Of a stretch of 64,000 nucleotides of DNA, positions 26,379 to 34,981 are shown one piece after another. A program made the translations under genes and the position numbers. The stretch is from Saprospiraceae bacterium (lineage in GTDB: Bacteria; Bacteroidota; Bacteroidia; Chitinophagales; Saprospiraceae): assembly GCA_028280415.1 (NCBI GenBank), contig JANQLV010000045.1:86001-150000 (forward strand), given 5' to 3'. Position 1 is the first letter of the stretch; each line of letters begins with the position of its first letter. The notes under the pieces are model-generated. The model made no database searches, was not told the DNA's origin, and saw only the letters and a program-made list of their open reading frames with translations.

Positions 26379-29081
26379 TTAGAATGTCAGTAGCATTGAC
26401 ATTGTCCAGCGACGACCTTGTCCGAAATGGACGGAAGCTGAATTAGCATCAAAATCGTTTGTATTGTTCGGGTTAAAATCGTCATTATTTCGAGCGTCAC
26501 TGACGTATTTTTCATCAAATAAATTCAGGATATTCGCCCGTACTCTTACCCCTACTCCATTAAATTTGAAAGAATATCCGGTATGAAAGGAGAAGATCGT
26601 ATAATTGGGCATTTGCCAGGATTCCCGACCGCTATTTATACCACGTAAATCTTCTGGTTGAAAATTCGCAAAATTTCTGGCGAAGTGTGTCCCGTTTAAT
26701 TTAAAATACAATCCCCTAATCGGCTCATAACGAATTAATCCTCCGAATTGATATTGAGCTGCATCCCCTACATGAACACCTTTAGCATCAAACTGATACT
26801 TGTATTCATATGTCGGTAACTTTACTCTTGCCGTATCGCTGGAATTCCAAATCCAGTCTCCGATAGATACCAGACCTTCGAAAGTAAGATCAGGTCTTGG
26901 CTTAAAAGCAAAGTCCAGTTCAATTCCCTTGTGCAAAGCCGCAATTCCGTTGATATTCACCGGTACCCGATCTGATTCGGCATCGTTGGGATCAAGGGGA
27001 ACCGTTGGTAATCGATCCAATGGTTTATTATCCCATACTGTATAATAGGTGTTCAGATTAGCTGAAAACTTGCTGCTTTTAAAACTGTAACCCAATTCTA
27101 CTGCCGAAATTTTTTCATTCTCATAACCTTCCGCTAATTCGGGGGCATCTTCCGGTGACCAGATATTGGTGATAATGACATTATTAAAACGCTGTGCTTT
27201 ATTTAGATATCCGGCATTTACAAAAACACTGTTAGCATTATTGATATTGAAGTTGGCTCCCAGTTTAAGTGTATAAGTGGGGACGCTCTCCCAATCAAGT
27301 TCTGCATCAAGTACATGATCTTCTATTTTGTAATCAGAATTAGCTGCGGAGACATTTAGGAAAGTAGACCAGCGTGCCGTTTTATACTCCAAAAGTGCAA
27401 ACCCTCCGATCCATCTGACGAAACCCGTATAATCCCAATCAAAACGATCTCCTTCCTGTAGAATCTCATTTCCAAATCTAAAACCGGTTCCTCCCAAAAG
27501 ATCGTAGACTTCCCGGTAGTGATCTCCCCGGTAATAACGTCCGTCAATTCCTCCGGAAAAAGTAAGCGATGGATTAATATTGAATTTCAACGTTGAAAGT
27601 AAACCGGTCCAGAAGTGATTGTTAATACTTGAGCGGATAATCGTATTCGATAATCCTTGCGGATTCAGGCCAAAAGGAGCATTCGTCGTATCAATGGCAT
27701 AATCAAAATCCAGTAAGTTATCGGCATCTCTTCTGAGTGGGCCCGTCGGGGATGTTCCCCCGCCATTTCCAAGAGATAAATAAGCGACACTTGATATAAA
27801 TGTTCTTTCAGACAACTGCCAGGAATGTCTGAAGTTAAATTGCGGTTTGTGGTAATAATTTTTCCGGGCGTTAAAGACTTTTCCGCGCCGGTATCCCCAA
27901 TGCTCATTGTATCTTAAGCCAAAGTTCTCCTGACCGGTTGTATCTATAAAGTTGACATTCAGCTCTTCTACTCTGGCTGCTGTGATTCCTTTGGAATCCA
28001 TGATAGCATTAAACTCATCTTCGTCAATTTTCCCCTGGTTATAATCCACAAAATTTTGATACAATTCACTATTCCCTTCAAAAAGGGATGCTGCAAATTT
28101 GGTATTATAAAAGCCTACTGCCTTGGTAAAAGACCGCTGACCATGTTCCTGAGGCGCGCCGAAGCCCGAAAAACTAAGGCGATGATTCCCTATTTCTTTA
28201 TCAACTCTCAAATAGTAAAAATAGCCTTCGGTAAAATTGCCGTCAACCCAACCCCTTCCTCTTTTGTAAGAAGCCGCTACGGAAAGCCCCCAGCCATTTA
28301 GCATACGCCCGCTATTATAGCCGAAAGTAGATCGCAAGAATCCATTATTCCCCACTTCCTGCTTAAAGCGGATACTCTTTTTCGAGTCAATTCCCTTGGT
28401 CAAAATATTAATTGTTCCTCCGACAGAAGGTACGGCCAGTTTTGAAGCGCCTAATCCTCTCTGTACCTGCATCGTCTGTGTCACCAGGTCAAGTCCAAAC
28501 CAGTTTGACCAGAAAACCCTTCCGTTTTCCATATCATTAACCGGGATACCGTCGAGCATCACGGCAATATTGCGCTGATCAAAGCCCCGGATGGTAATCC
28601 GGGCATCCCCGTCCCCGCCTCCGGTCTGAGTAGCATAGGCGCCGGGAGTAGAGTTGAGGATCATGGGAAGTTCCTGCCCAGCCAGTTCCTCATCAAGCTT
28701 TTTAGTTGGAATATTAGAAAAAGCAACCGGTGTTTCTCTCTCAATAGCAATATCCGCCACCACTTCAACTTGTTGTAAAACAACCGTAGAACCAACTTCA
28801 AAATCCATCTCCGTATCCTTATCGATTACAATTACCTGAACAACCGGATCGTAGCCCACATAGGATATTTCTAAATCGTAAGTCCCCGGATTCAGATAAA
28901 TTAAAAAATTACCATCAAAATCGGTAAATACGCCCTCATTCCCCGCTTTAACTGTTGCTCCGATGAGAGGTTCCCCGCTTGATACGTCTGTTACTCTACC
29001 TTTCAAGACAAGGGATTGGGCGGATGAAAAACTACTGAATAGTAAAAAGATCAGTAATAATTGAAAAGAATATTTGTTCAT
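26379..29081 (-). CDS. TonB-dependent outer-membrane receptor with CarboxypepD_reg-like domain
   Basis: This 900-residue protein has a signal peptide (1-21), then a carboxypeptidase-regulatory-like domain (~24-105; VLKGRVTDVSSGEPLIGATV and GNFLIYLNPGTYDLEISYVGY). The plug follows (~120-235; ITIRGFDQRNIAVMLDGIPV), then a large barrel to the terminal strand RRWTMSMLLTF. This is the non-SusC type of receptor seen for small substrates or metals, without a SusD partner. It lies between a lamin-tail protein and the PLD/nuclease, all on the minus strand. Uptake of a phosphodiester breakdown product or its associated cation is an inference. A perfect hairpin abuts its start codon (29085-29102). Confidence 0.95.
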   Translation of the reverse strand: MNKYSFQLLLIFLLFSSFSSAQSLVLKGRVTDVSSGEPLIGATVKAGNEGVFTDFDGNFLIYLNPGTYDLEISYVGYDPVVQVIVIDKDTEMDFEVGSTVVLQQVEVVADIAIERETPVAFSNIPTKKLDEELAGQELPMILNSTPGAYATQTGGGDGDARITIRGFDQRNIAVMLDGIPVNDMENGRVFWSNWFGLDLVTQTMQVQRGLGASKLAVPSVGGTINILTKGIDSKKSIRFKQEVGNNGFLRSTFGYNSGRMLNGWGLSVAASYKRGRGWVDGNFTEGYFYYLRVDKEIGNHRLSFSGFGAPQEHGQRSFTKAVGFYNTKFAASLFEGNSELYQNFVDYNQGKIDEDEFNAIMDSKGITAARVEELNVNFIDTTGQENFGLRYNEHWGYRRGKVFNARKNYYHKPQFNFRHSWQLSERTFISSVAYLSLGNGGGTSPTGPLRRDADNLLDFDYAIDTTNAPFGLNPQGLSNTIIRSSINNHFWTGLLSTLKFNINPSLTFSGGIDGRYYRGDHYREVYDLLGGTGFRFGNEILQEGDRFDWDYTGFVRWIGGFALLEYKTARWSTFLNVSAANSDYKIEDHVLDAELDWESVPTYTLKLGANFNINNANSVFVNAGYLNKAQRFNNVIITNIWSPEDAPELAEGYENEKISAVELGYSFKSSKFSANLNTYYTVWDNKPLDRLPTVPLDPNDAESDRVPVNINGIAALHKGIELDFAFKPRPDLTFEGLVSIGDWIWNSSDTARVKLPTYEYKYQFDAKGVHVGDAAQYQFGGLIRYEPIRGLYFKLNGTHFARNFANFQPEDLRGINSGRESWQMPNYTIFSFHTGYSFKFNGVGVRVRANILNLFDEKYVSDARNNDDFNPNNTNDFDANSASVHFGQGRRWTMSMLLTF

Positions 29082-29084
29082 ATT

Positions 29085-29102
29085 TTTTGATAAGTATCAA
29101 AA
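29085..29102 (-). promoter_or_regulatory. Hairpin abutting the TonB-receptor start codon
   Basis: A perfect 8-2-8 inverted repeat, TTTTGATA-AG-TATCAAAA, ends three bases from the start codon at 29081. In the mRNA it would occupy the ribosome-loading region. A protein operator is the alternative reading. Confidence 0.45.
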
Positions 29103-29124
29103 GACAAGTTTAAAGCAGAATAAA

Positions 29125-29159
29125 GGGATAGTTTTACTTCCTGAGTATCAAACTATCCC
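29125..29159 (-). terminator. Intercistronic stem-loop between lamin-tail and TonB-receptor genes
   Basis: A perfect 10-bp stem, GGGATAGTTT with AAACTATCCC, has a 15-base loop. On the minus strand it is followed by TTTATTC, a weak T-run. It may be a partial terminator or a processing/stability element that sets different levels of the two messages. Confidence 0.5.
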
Positions 29160-29188
29160 CCTATCCTATTATCCTGTTGTATCACTAA

Positions 29189-30337
29189 TTACTCTACGAT
29201 TAGTTTCTGGATAGAAATTTTATTATCATCGAAAATAATGTTCACCAGGTACATCCCCGCGTGTATTCTGTTTAAATCCACTTCCACTTTATCCGTTGAT
29301 AATCCGATGTTTTGAGCATAAGTTAATTGTCCCATCAAATTGTATAATTCTACCCGCTCGATATTTTCAGCTGCTTCAATGGTCAGGCTTCCTGAGCTAA
29401 GGGGATTCGGATACATATTGAAAGGAACTTCGTTGATCTCATAGGTATTTACGCCAAAGCTACAAGAGAACTCATCGGGTTTAGGAGCCCCGCAATTGCT
29501 ATTATGAATTCCCAGATACTGGAAAGAATTATTCCAGGTACTCGTCCATTCTTCTCCGACAAATGTACCTCCTAAATCAAAAAGTACATCTGATAATTCA
29601 TTTCTACCGCCACCAACTTCAGGTTTTCTGATCAAGGTTCTGTTTTTGGTTAACCAATATCCATCTTCATTTACCCAGGCATCTTCCATGATTGTTTCCT
29701 CCGGGTCCTCACCAATTACACCAATTACATCTACCAGATTACTTCCATCGCTGGCAATCTCTGTTCCCGTGATCAAAGCTACGGCATCATTGCCATTGAA
29801 GTACATCGCTCTATTGATATCATAAACCGGACAAAGGAAAACATCTGCTTTGCATTGCAAATCGTATTCTTCATTATACTCACTACCAAAAAGCGCAGAG
29901 CCCTGATCGGTATATTGTGGCCCCATAATCACATTGCCCATAGAATCGAGAATCGGTTCCTCAGTCACTTGATCAAAAAGCGTATCTATCAGGTTATATC
30001 CGTTCCAAACAGGCTTATCAAACTGAGAATCCCAAAGGGTTGTATCTTGTTTATCAATCACGATAACAAAAACATCATCCGGCTCCAGGATCACATCCGG
30101 AAGTTGTACAATAGAAGCTGGTGTAGATGTAGGCGGTGCGGCTGTTGTAGAACCATTACTAAAACGAGCAATGGAATAGCCGGAAAGGTTAATCCCCGCT
30201 CCGGTTGGATTATAAATTTCCAGAGCTTTGTTATTCGCATAGCCTTCAACATATTCGGAAATAAACAGGTCACTGCACTGAGCGAATAATGCTGTAGTAG
30301 AAAGAAAAAGTACAGATAAGAGTAATAATTTTTTCAT
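29189..30337 (-). CDS. T9SS-secreted lamin-tail-domain (LTD) protein
   Basis: This 382-residue protein has a signal peptide (1-19). A lamin-tail domain follows immediately (~20-125: CSDLFISEYVEGYANNKALE, IYNPTGAGINLSGYSI), extended by VALITGTEIASDGSNLVDVIG around 185-210. A type A T9SS sorting domain ends it (~305-382; NMYPNPLSSGSLTI to MYLVNIIF). LTDs are Ig-like binding domains, often joined to secreted nucleases and phosphatases in Bacteroidota. Here there is no catalytic domain, so it may bind substrate or DNA at the surface. It is first in the operon with the TonB receptor and PLD/nuclease, behind a -7 box at 30411-30418. Confidence 0.9.
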   Translation of the reverse strand: MKKLLLLSVLFLSTTALFAQCSDLFISEYVEGYANNKALEIYNPTGAGINLSGYSIARFSNGSTTAAPPTSTPASIVQLPDVILEPDDVFVIVIDKQDTTLWDSQFDKPVWNGYNLIDTLFDQVTEEPILDSMGNVIMGPQYTDQGSALFGSEYNEEYDLQCKADVFLCPVYDINRAMYFNGNDAVALITGTEIASDGSNLVDVIGVIGEDPEETIMEDAWVNEDGYWLTKNRTLIRKPEVGGGRNELSDVLFDLGGTFVGEEWTSTWNNSFQYLGIHNSNCGAPKPDEFSCSFGVNTYEINEVPFNMYPNPLSSGSLTIEAAENIERVELYNLMGQLTYAQNIGLSTDKVEVDLNRIHAGMYLVNIIFDDNKISIQKLIVE

Positions 30338-30410
30338 GTAGACTAATTTGATTAAAAAATGAAAATTGTGATGTAGGGTTCTTAGATAGTTTTGACAGGC
30401 GATTTCAGGG

Positions 30411-30418
30411 CAAAATTA
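30411..30418 (-). promoter_or_regulatory. -7 box for the LTD/TonB-receptor/PLD operon
   Basis: Minus-strand TAATTTTG fits TAnnTTTG and lies 74 bp ahead of the LTD start codon. A TTG occurs 26 bp upstream, longer than the usual ~20-bp spacing, so the -33 assignment is weak. Confidence 0.5.
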
Positions 30419-30627
30419 CTATAAAATCTCTCAATTCTAACATTCAAAAAGGTTAATTTTCAGTTAACTGATGAATATCTTTGCCCTATCCCTGCTTCAT
30501 TCGATGCGAATCCTGTGTTGTTGTTCCTTTCATCAGTTTATCAGACCTGTTTTCACCCTGTTATTTTCATTATTCCTGCTACCTTTTTCAACCCTGTTGT
30601 CCTTGTCTTCTTATAAGCTCTTTTCCC

Positions 30628-30635
30628 TATATTTG
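30628..30635 (+). promoter_or_regulatory. -7 box directly before the helicase GTG
   Basis: TATATTTG fits TAnnTTTG and ends four bases before the GTG start at 30640. With transcription beginning about 7 nt after the box, the mRNA would be leaderless or nearly so. A TTG at 30603-30605 is 22 bp upstream, compatible with a -33 element. Confidence 0.55.
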
Positions 30636-30639
30636 CATC

Positions 30640-31935
30640 GTGAAAGACAAGAAACCATTAGAACTCAATGAGGATTTTCGCTATACTTTGGATGCGATCG
30701 ATAAGAAGGGTCAAAATCTATTTGTAACCGGTCGGGCCGGAACTGGTAAATCCACCTTGCTTCAGCTTTTGAGACGAACTACCCGCAAGAAGACCGTAGT
30801 GTTAGCACCAACGGGAGTGGCTGCTCTGAATGTAAAAGGGCAAACCATTCATTCCTTTTTTCACTTTCCGGGTAAACCACTGCACCGAAAAGATATCAGA
30901 AGGAGGAAAAATCACAAGCTTTATAAAAATATTGAATTGCTGATCATCGATGAAATCTCGATGGTTCGGGCTGATTTATTAGATAATATCGATTATTTTT
31001 TGCGAATCAATCGCGATAATGTTATCGATCCTTTTGGAGGTGTTCAGGTCGTTTTATTTGGTGATTTGTTCCAATTGCCTCCTATTGTATCCAGTGATGC
31101 AGAAAAACTGCTCTTTGAATCTTTTTATGATACGCCTTATTTCTTCTCAGCTAAAGTTTTTGGAGAAGGATTCGAAATGGAAACAATTGAGTTGAGAAAA
31201 ACCTACCGACAGGAATCCAGACATTTTCTACGGCTTTTGGAAGCCGTTCGGCTCAATCAGATTGATTATGATGATCTGGAAGATTTAAACGAACGTTACC
31301 AACCGGATTTTGAAACGGAAGATTTTTATATTACGCTTTCACCGCGTAATGCGGTAGTTGATCAAATCAATCAGCAGGCTTTGAAAAAGCTTGAACATCC
31401 GGAAATTACTTTTTTGGCTACAATTAATGGCAATTTCAATCCAAAGCTTTTTCCTACCGAACCAGCTTTAAAACTAAAAAAAGGGGCACAGGTAATGTTT
31501 GTCAAAAATGACCCTAAAAAACGTTTTGTAAATGGTACCATTGGAAAAATAATTCGGCTTGATTCCGATAATATCAGGGTTTTGGTCAGTGATAAAGATG
31601 GCAACAGGCATATTGATGTAGAAAAACTGGAATGGGAAATTCAGCGCTACAAGCTGGACAAAGATGATGAAACCAAAATCGAATCCGAAACCGTAGGCAC
31701 TTTTAAACAATACCCGCTTAAACTGGCCTGGGGCATTACGATCCACAAAAGTCAGGGAAAAACCTTTGACAAGGTCATTATAGACCTGGGAAGGGGTGCT
31801 TTTGAGCATGGTCAGACCTATGTAGCCCTGAGTCGATGCCGTACTCTGGAAGGCATAATCCTTAAAGAGCGAATCCGGCCAAGAGACATTATGCTCGACG
31901 AGCGCATTGTTGACTATTATGCAGGAAATCGGTAG
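30640..31935 (+). CDS. PIF1-like/AAA superfamily 1 ATP-dependent DNA helicase
   Basis: With the chosen GTG start the protein has 431 residues. Walker A is GRAGTGKS (~32-39), motif Ia VVLAPTGVAALNV follows, Walker B is LLIIDEISMVRADLLD (~105-120), and motif III is VVLFGDLFQLPP. The C-terminal signature is WGITIHKSQGKTFDKVIIDL with YVALSRCRTLEG (motifs V/VI), typical of Bacteroidota PIF1/RecD2-related helicases. Such enzymes unwind 5'-3' and help clear G-quadruplexes or replication blocks. The frame is open 53 codons further upstream, but that stretch contains the promoter and lacks family similarity, so GTG at 30640 is preferred. Confidence 0.93.
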   Translation: MKDKKPLELNEDFRYTLDAIDKKGQNLFVTGRAGTGKSTLLQLLRRTTRKKTVVLAPTGVAALNVKGQTIHSFFHFPGKPLHRKDIRRRKNHKLYKNIELLIIDEISMVRADLLDNIDYFLRINRDNVIDPFGGVQVVLFGDLFQLPPIVSSDAEKLLFESFYDTPYFFSAKVFGEGFEMETIELRKTYRQESRHFLRLLEAVRLNQIDYDDLEDLNERYQPDFETEDFYITLSPRNAVVDQINQQALKKLEHPEITFLATINGNFNPKLFPTEPALKLKKGAQVMFVKNDPKKRFVNGTIGKIIRLDSDNIRVLVSDKDGNRHIDVEKLEWEIQRYKLDKDDETKIESETVGTFKQYPLKLAWGITIHKSQGKTFDKVIIDLGRGAFEHGQTYVALSRCRTLEGIILKERIRPRDIMLDERIVDYYAGNR

Positions 31936-32110
31936 GCTATGAATATTTTTCTCTAAAACAGAACCTTATCTCAAATTTATCCCGTTACATACTTATATAA
32001 TAAAATGCAAGAAAATATCATATCCTTTGAATTTCAATGTTTTTTAACCAATTTTGCGAGATCAATCTGACTTATAATCTGTCGCTTAACAATAAAACCT
32101 ACAATCGCCC

Positions 32111-33373
32111 TTGACATTTAAAGATTTCAATTTTGAGCCTAGTCTACAGGAAGCTCTTGATACTATGGGATTCATAGAGCCTACTCCAATTCAACAAGAG
32201 GCGATTCCAATCATTACGGAAGGTCACGATATTATCGCCTGTGCTCAGACCGGAACGGGTAAAACCGCAGCTTTTCTACTACCTGTTCTCAACCGCATTG
32301 CCAGAAAAGAAGAACAAAGCAGTGATATCAATACTTTAATTATCGCCCCTACCCGGGAATTGGCCCTGCAAATCGATCAGCAAATCGAAGGAATCGGATA
32401 CTTCCTAGGAGTGAGCTCCTTACCCGTTTACGGTGGCGGAGATAGTGATTCCTGGACCAGACAAAAAAGCGCTTTGACGCAGGGAGCAGATATTATCATT
32501 GCCACTCCCGGGCGATTTATTTCGCATGTGAATCTGGGATATGTCAAATTTGATAAACTGGAGCATTTGATTTTGGATGAAGCGGACAGAATGCTGGATA
32601 TGGGTTTTTATGATGATATCATGTTGATCGTTTCAAAATTACCCAAGGTTCGACAGACACTTTTATTTTCGGCTACTATGCCCGATAAGATCAGAACTTT
32701 GGCAAAAACGATCTTAAAGAACCCGAAATCAGTGAATATAGCGATTTCCAAACCGGCCGAAGGTGTTTTACAGGGGGCTTATATGGTATATGATCATCAG
32801 AAAATTCCTTTGATTGAGAGTTTGTTAAGTGGTAAAAAGAACTATCCAAGTATCATTATTTTTACCTCGACCAAACGCATGGTTCGGGAGATCAATGCTG
32901 CTTTGCGCAAAAAGAATTTTGAATCCCTGGAAATTTCTTCTGATCTCGAGCAAGAGGCCCGCGAAAAGGCACTCAATCTTTTTCGAAGTAAAAAAGTACA
33001 AATTCTGGTAGCTACGGATATTCTGGCCAGAGGCATTGATATCAAAGAAATTAGCCTGGTGATCAATTACGATGTTCCGGGTGATGCCGAAGACTATGTA
33101 CACCGGATTGGGCGAACAGCACGAGCAGATGCCACCGGAGTTGCTCTAACTTTTATTACCGAAAAAGACCAGCATAAGTTTTATACGATCGAGCAACTTA
33201 TAGGTCAAACCATTATGAAAGCACCTAATCCTCCGGAGATCGGCGATGGGCCGGAGTACAATCCAAAAGCACCTCGAAAACGCCGAGGTCCATATCGAGG
33301 CCGAGGTGGAAAAGGTGGAGGCAAGCGTAAACCTTTCAAAAAACGCAATTATAGCAAATCAAAGAAGAAATAA
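32111..33373 (+). CDS. rhlE: DEAD-box ATP-dependent RNA helicase, RhlE-type
   Basis: This 420-residue protein has all DEAD motifs: Q motif (FIEPTPIQQEAIP, ~18-30), AQTGTGKT, PTRELALQI, TPGRF, DEAD (LDEADRMLDMGF), SAT, then IIFTSTKRMV, TDILARGID and HRIGRTARA. A short Lys/Arg/Gly tail (RGPYRGRGGKGGGKRKPFKK) gives nonspecific RNA affinity, as in RhlE/CsdA-like proteins acting in ribosome assembly and RNA decay. No ATG lies near the conserved N terminus; the frame opens at TTG (32111), giving MTFKDFNF. It follows the PIF1-like helicase by 175 bp and ends two bases from the convergent small basic-tail gene. Confidence 0.95.
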   Translation: MTFKDFNFEPSLQEALDTMGFIEPTPIQQEAIPIITEGHDIIACAQTGTGKTAAFLLPVLNRIARKEEQSSDINTLIIAPTRELALQIDQQIEGIGYFLGVSSLPVYGGGDSDSWTRQKSALTQGADIIIATPGRFISHVNLGYVKFDKLEHLILDEADRMLDMGFYDDIMLIVSKLPKVRQTLLFSATMPDKIRTLAKTILKNPKSVNIAISKPAEGVLQGAYMVYDHQKIPLIESLLSGKKNYPSIIIFTSTKRMVREINAALRKKNFESLEISSDLEQEAREKALNLFRSKKVQILVATDILARGIDIKEISLVINYDVPGDAEDYVHRIGRTARADATGVALTFITEKDQHKFYTIEQLIGQTIMKAPNPPEIGDGPEYNPKAPRKRRGPYRGRGGKGGGKRKPFKKRNYSKSKKK

Positions 33374-33375
33374 AC

Positions 33376-33783
33376 TTAAAAAAACGGGCACTTGCCTCTG
33401 TATTTCTTAAATTTCTTCTTGCGTTTCAAACGCATTTTCTTTCTTTTGCGAACTTTCTTGAAATTTGAACGGTCAATAAACCGTTCCTCTTTGACGATCT
33501 CTTCTAGCAGCTCCTCTTCTACTATTTCCGGTTCTTGCTCAGGAATTACTTCTTCCTGTAGCTGAATTTCAATAATTGGCTCCTGTACGGTTTCAGGAAT
33601 ATATTGCGGAGTCGTCTCTTGTTGCTGCGGAATTACCAAAGCCATTTGAACATTAACAGCATTAACAAAATCAAAAAATTCTGCCTGGTGTTGTAGTTCT
33701 TCCTGACAAGGGCAGTAATCATCGTCTTGAGCAATTAAGAATACTGGCAAGACCATTAAAAACGGGAGGATCATGATTTTCAT
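33376..33783 (-). CDS. Exported small protein with Pro/Glu-rich linker and strongly basic tail
   Basis: Using the start at 33783 it has 135 residues: a clean signal peptide (MKIMILPFLMVLPVFLIAQ), an acidic DDDYCPCQEE segment, a Gln/Pro/Glu-rich linker (~55-105), and a Lys/Arg-rich end with KVRKRKKMRLKRKKKFKKY followed by RGKCPFF. The frame is open 11 codons upstream (33816), but those residues do not fit a signal peptide. The basic tail could bind polyanions such as LPS or peptidoglycan; the three cysteines (CPC, KCP) may pair in the periplasm. No family is recognised. It sits 47 bp downstream of two TonB-domain genes on the same strand. Confidence 0.75.
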   Translation of the reverse strand: MKIMILPFLMVLPVFLIAQDDDYCPCQEELQHQAEFFDFVNAVNVQMALVIPQQQETTPQYIPETVQEPIIEIQLQEEVIPEQEPEIVEEELLEEIVKEERFIDRSNFKKVRKRKKMRLKRKKKFKKYRGKCPFF

Positions 33784-33862
33784 AAGGAAATGTGGGCTTG
33801 TTTGTATCAAAGACAAGTTTTATTCCTTTTGGTTGCTTTAGGGTGAACCATCCATTTATAAA

Positions 33863-34315
33863 TTATTCAAAACGTATACGGACAGGAATGTACATCTCGG
33901 ATTTCACGGGTCTACCGGTATGATCCCTGCCCGGTTTCCATTTTTTGATGAGCTTTATTGTCTGGAGGGCAGACTTGTCAAAATCTTTTTGTAAACTTCG
34001 CAAGACTCGATAATCAGATGGAAAGCCATTTTTGTCCACAACAAAACGAATAACAATCATGCTTCCCGAAAAGTGAAGCTCTTCACGGGAGATTTTCGGC
34101 CATTTTATATTGCGATAAATAAAATCAAGCATGGCTTTATCACCTCCGGGATACTTTGGAGGCTCAAAGGATATTCCACAGACAAGACGCTCCGATTCAT
34201 TAAGTTTCTCTTCTTGTTGAACTGAATAAGTTTCCACACTTTCCGAAAAATGGAATAAGCTGATAACAAAACTTATAGTCAGGATAAGATTAAGTATTTT
34301 CTTTAGGGTGCTCAT
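33863..34315 (-). CDS. TonB C-terminal-domain protein (short energy-transducer-like)
   Basis: This 150-residue protein has an N-terminal hydrophobic segment (~5-24). A TonB C-terminal domain spans ~55-150: PPKYPGGDKAMLDFIYRNIK, GSMIVIRFVVDKNGFPSDYR, LRSLQKDFDKSALQTIKLIKKW and KPGRDHTGRPVKSEMYIPVR. The linker between membrane and domain is only ~30 residues, too short to span the periplasm like classical TonB, so a role on inner-membrane or peptidoglycan-proximal partners is possible. It is a tandem paralogue of the gene at 34369-34800. Confidence 0.85.
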   Translation of the reverse strand: MSTLKKILNLILTISFVISLFHFSESVETYSVQQEEKLNESERLVCGISFEPPKYPGGDKAMLDFIYRNIKWPKISREELHFSGSMIVIRFVVDKNGFPSDYRVLRSLQKDFDKSALQTIKLIKKWKPGRDHTGRPVKSEMYIPVRIRFE

Positions 34316-34368
34316 TCAAATCTAAACTCAAAGGACAAAATCCAAACAGGCTCTTGCTTTTGGCACAT

Positions 34369-34800
34369 TTAATCCAGGCGAAAGCGTATAGGCAAATTCA
34401 TCTGTGTAGCAATAGGCATCCCTGCATGGTTTAGCCCTGGTTTCCATTTTTTAATCATTTTGACAACTCGCAGCGCTTCCTGATCGAATTTTTCCTGAAA
34501 TCCTCGTCTTATTTTGTAGTCCGAAGGATTTCCTTTTTTATCTACTGTAAAACCAATGACTACGGTCCCTTCTCCGCAAAACTCCCGAACGGGCCACTTC
34601 AATTGATTTTTTATAAATAATAATAAACGCTCCTCTCCATAAGGATACTTCGGCGGGGTTTCGCTTGTGAAAGATTTTTGCTGCCTCACTTCTTCTCTCT
34701 TCTTCGGTATTATTGGTTCTGGATTATCCCGGTTGGGAACTAAACTGATTATAAAACTTGCAACCAATATGAGGTTAACTAATTTTTTTACGAAACTCAT
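34369..34800 (-). CDS. TonB C-terminal-domain protein, paralogue
   Basis: This 143-residue protein repeats the architecture of its neighbour. It has an N-terminal membrane segment (~5-20), a short basic linker (IIPKKREEVRQQ), then the TonB fold with PPKYPYGEERLLLFIKNQLK, GTVVIGFTVDKKGNPSDYKI, FDQEALRVVKMIKKWKPGLN and MNLPIRFRLD. The paralogues share VKKWKPG-x(4)-G-x-P-x(3)-M-x-[IL]-P-[VI]-R. No ExbB/ExbD is adjacent. The two are separated by 53 bp and likely co-transcribed. Confidence 0.85.
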   Translation of the reverse strand: MSFVKKLVNLILVASFIISLVPNRDNPEPIIPKKREEVRQQKSFTSETPPKYPYGEERLLLFIKNQLKWPVREFCGEGTVVIGFTVDKKGNPSDYKIRRGFQEKFDQEALRVVKMIKKWKPGLNHAGMPIATQMNLPIRFRLD

Positions 34801-34857
34801 TATGCATCAGATTTTATAAAAAGATGCAAGGGATCGTATTTTAGGTGTGTCTTAAAA

Positions 34858-34892
34858 GAAAAATGGTGAATATCCCAAGGGATACTCACCAT
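34858..34892 (-). terminator. Terminator of the nrdB-nrdA unit
   Basis: On the minus strand ATGGTGAGTATCCC pairs with GGGATATTCACCAT (14 bp, one wobble, two-base loop) and is followed by TTTTTC. It lies about 90 bp past the nrdA stop. Confidence 0.88.
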
Positions 34893-34918
34893 CTAGAATA
34901 CAGTCTGTTGATTTTACT

Positions 34919-34955
34919 CCAGAGTATTAAGAGTGAACATACTCTGGTAGTTTTT
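34919..34955 (+). terminator. Plus-strand hairpin with T-run, antisense to the nrdA 3' region
   Basis: CCAGAGTAT (34919-34927) pairs with ATACTCTGG (34939-34947), followed by TAGTTTTT. All adjacent genes are on the minus strand. It may be part of a bidirectional terminator cluster with 34858-34892 or may block antisense transcription. Confidence 0.5.
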
Positions 34956-34981
34956 ATACCTAATAATAGTTCAGCGGCCGG

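Larger units (their letters stand above)
30338..30639. promoter_or_regulatory. Divergent promoter region
   Basis: This non-coding interval lies between the minus-strand LTD operon and the plus-strand helicase. It holds -7 boxes for both directions (30411-30418 minus; 30628-30635 plus) and a further plus-strand TATCTTTG at 30476-30483. The open frame running through it ahead of the helicase is Cys/Phe-rich and unlike protein. Confidence 0.5.

Noticed and set aside
30481-30639. 53-codon N-terminal extension of the PIF1-like helicase
   Set aside because: The residues are Cys/Phe/Pro-rich and unlike the family, and the stretch contains the -7 promoter box TATATTTG next to the GTG start.
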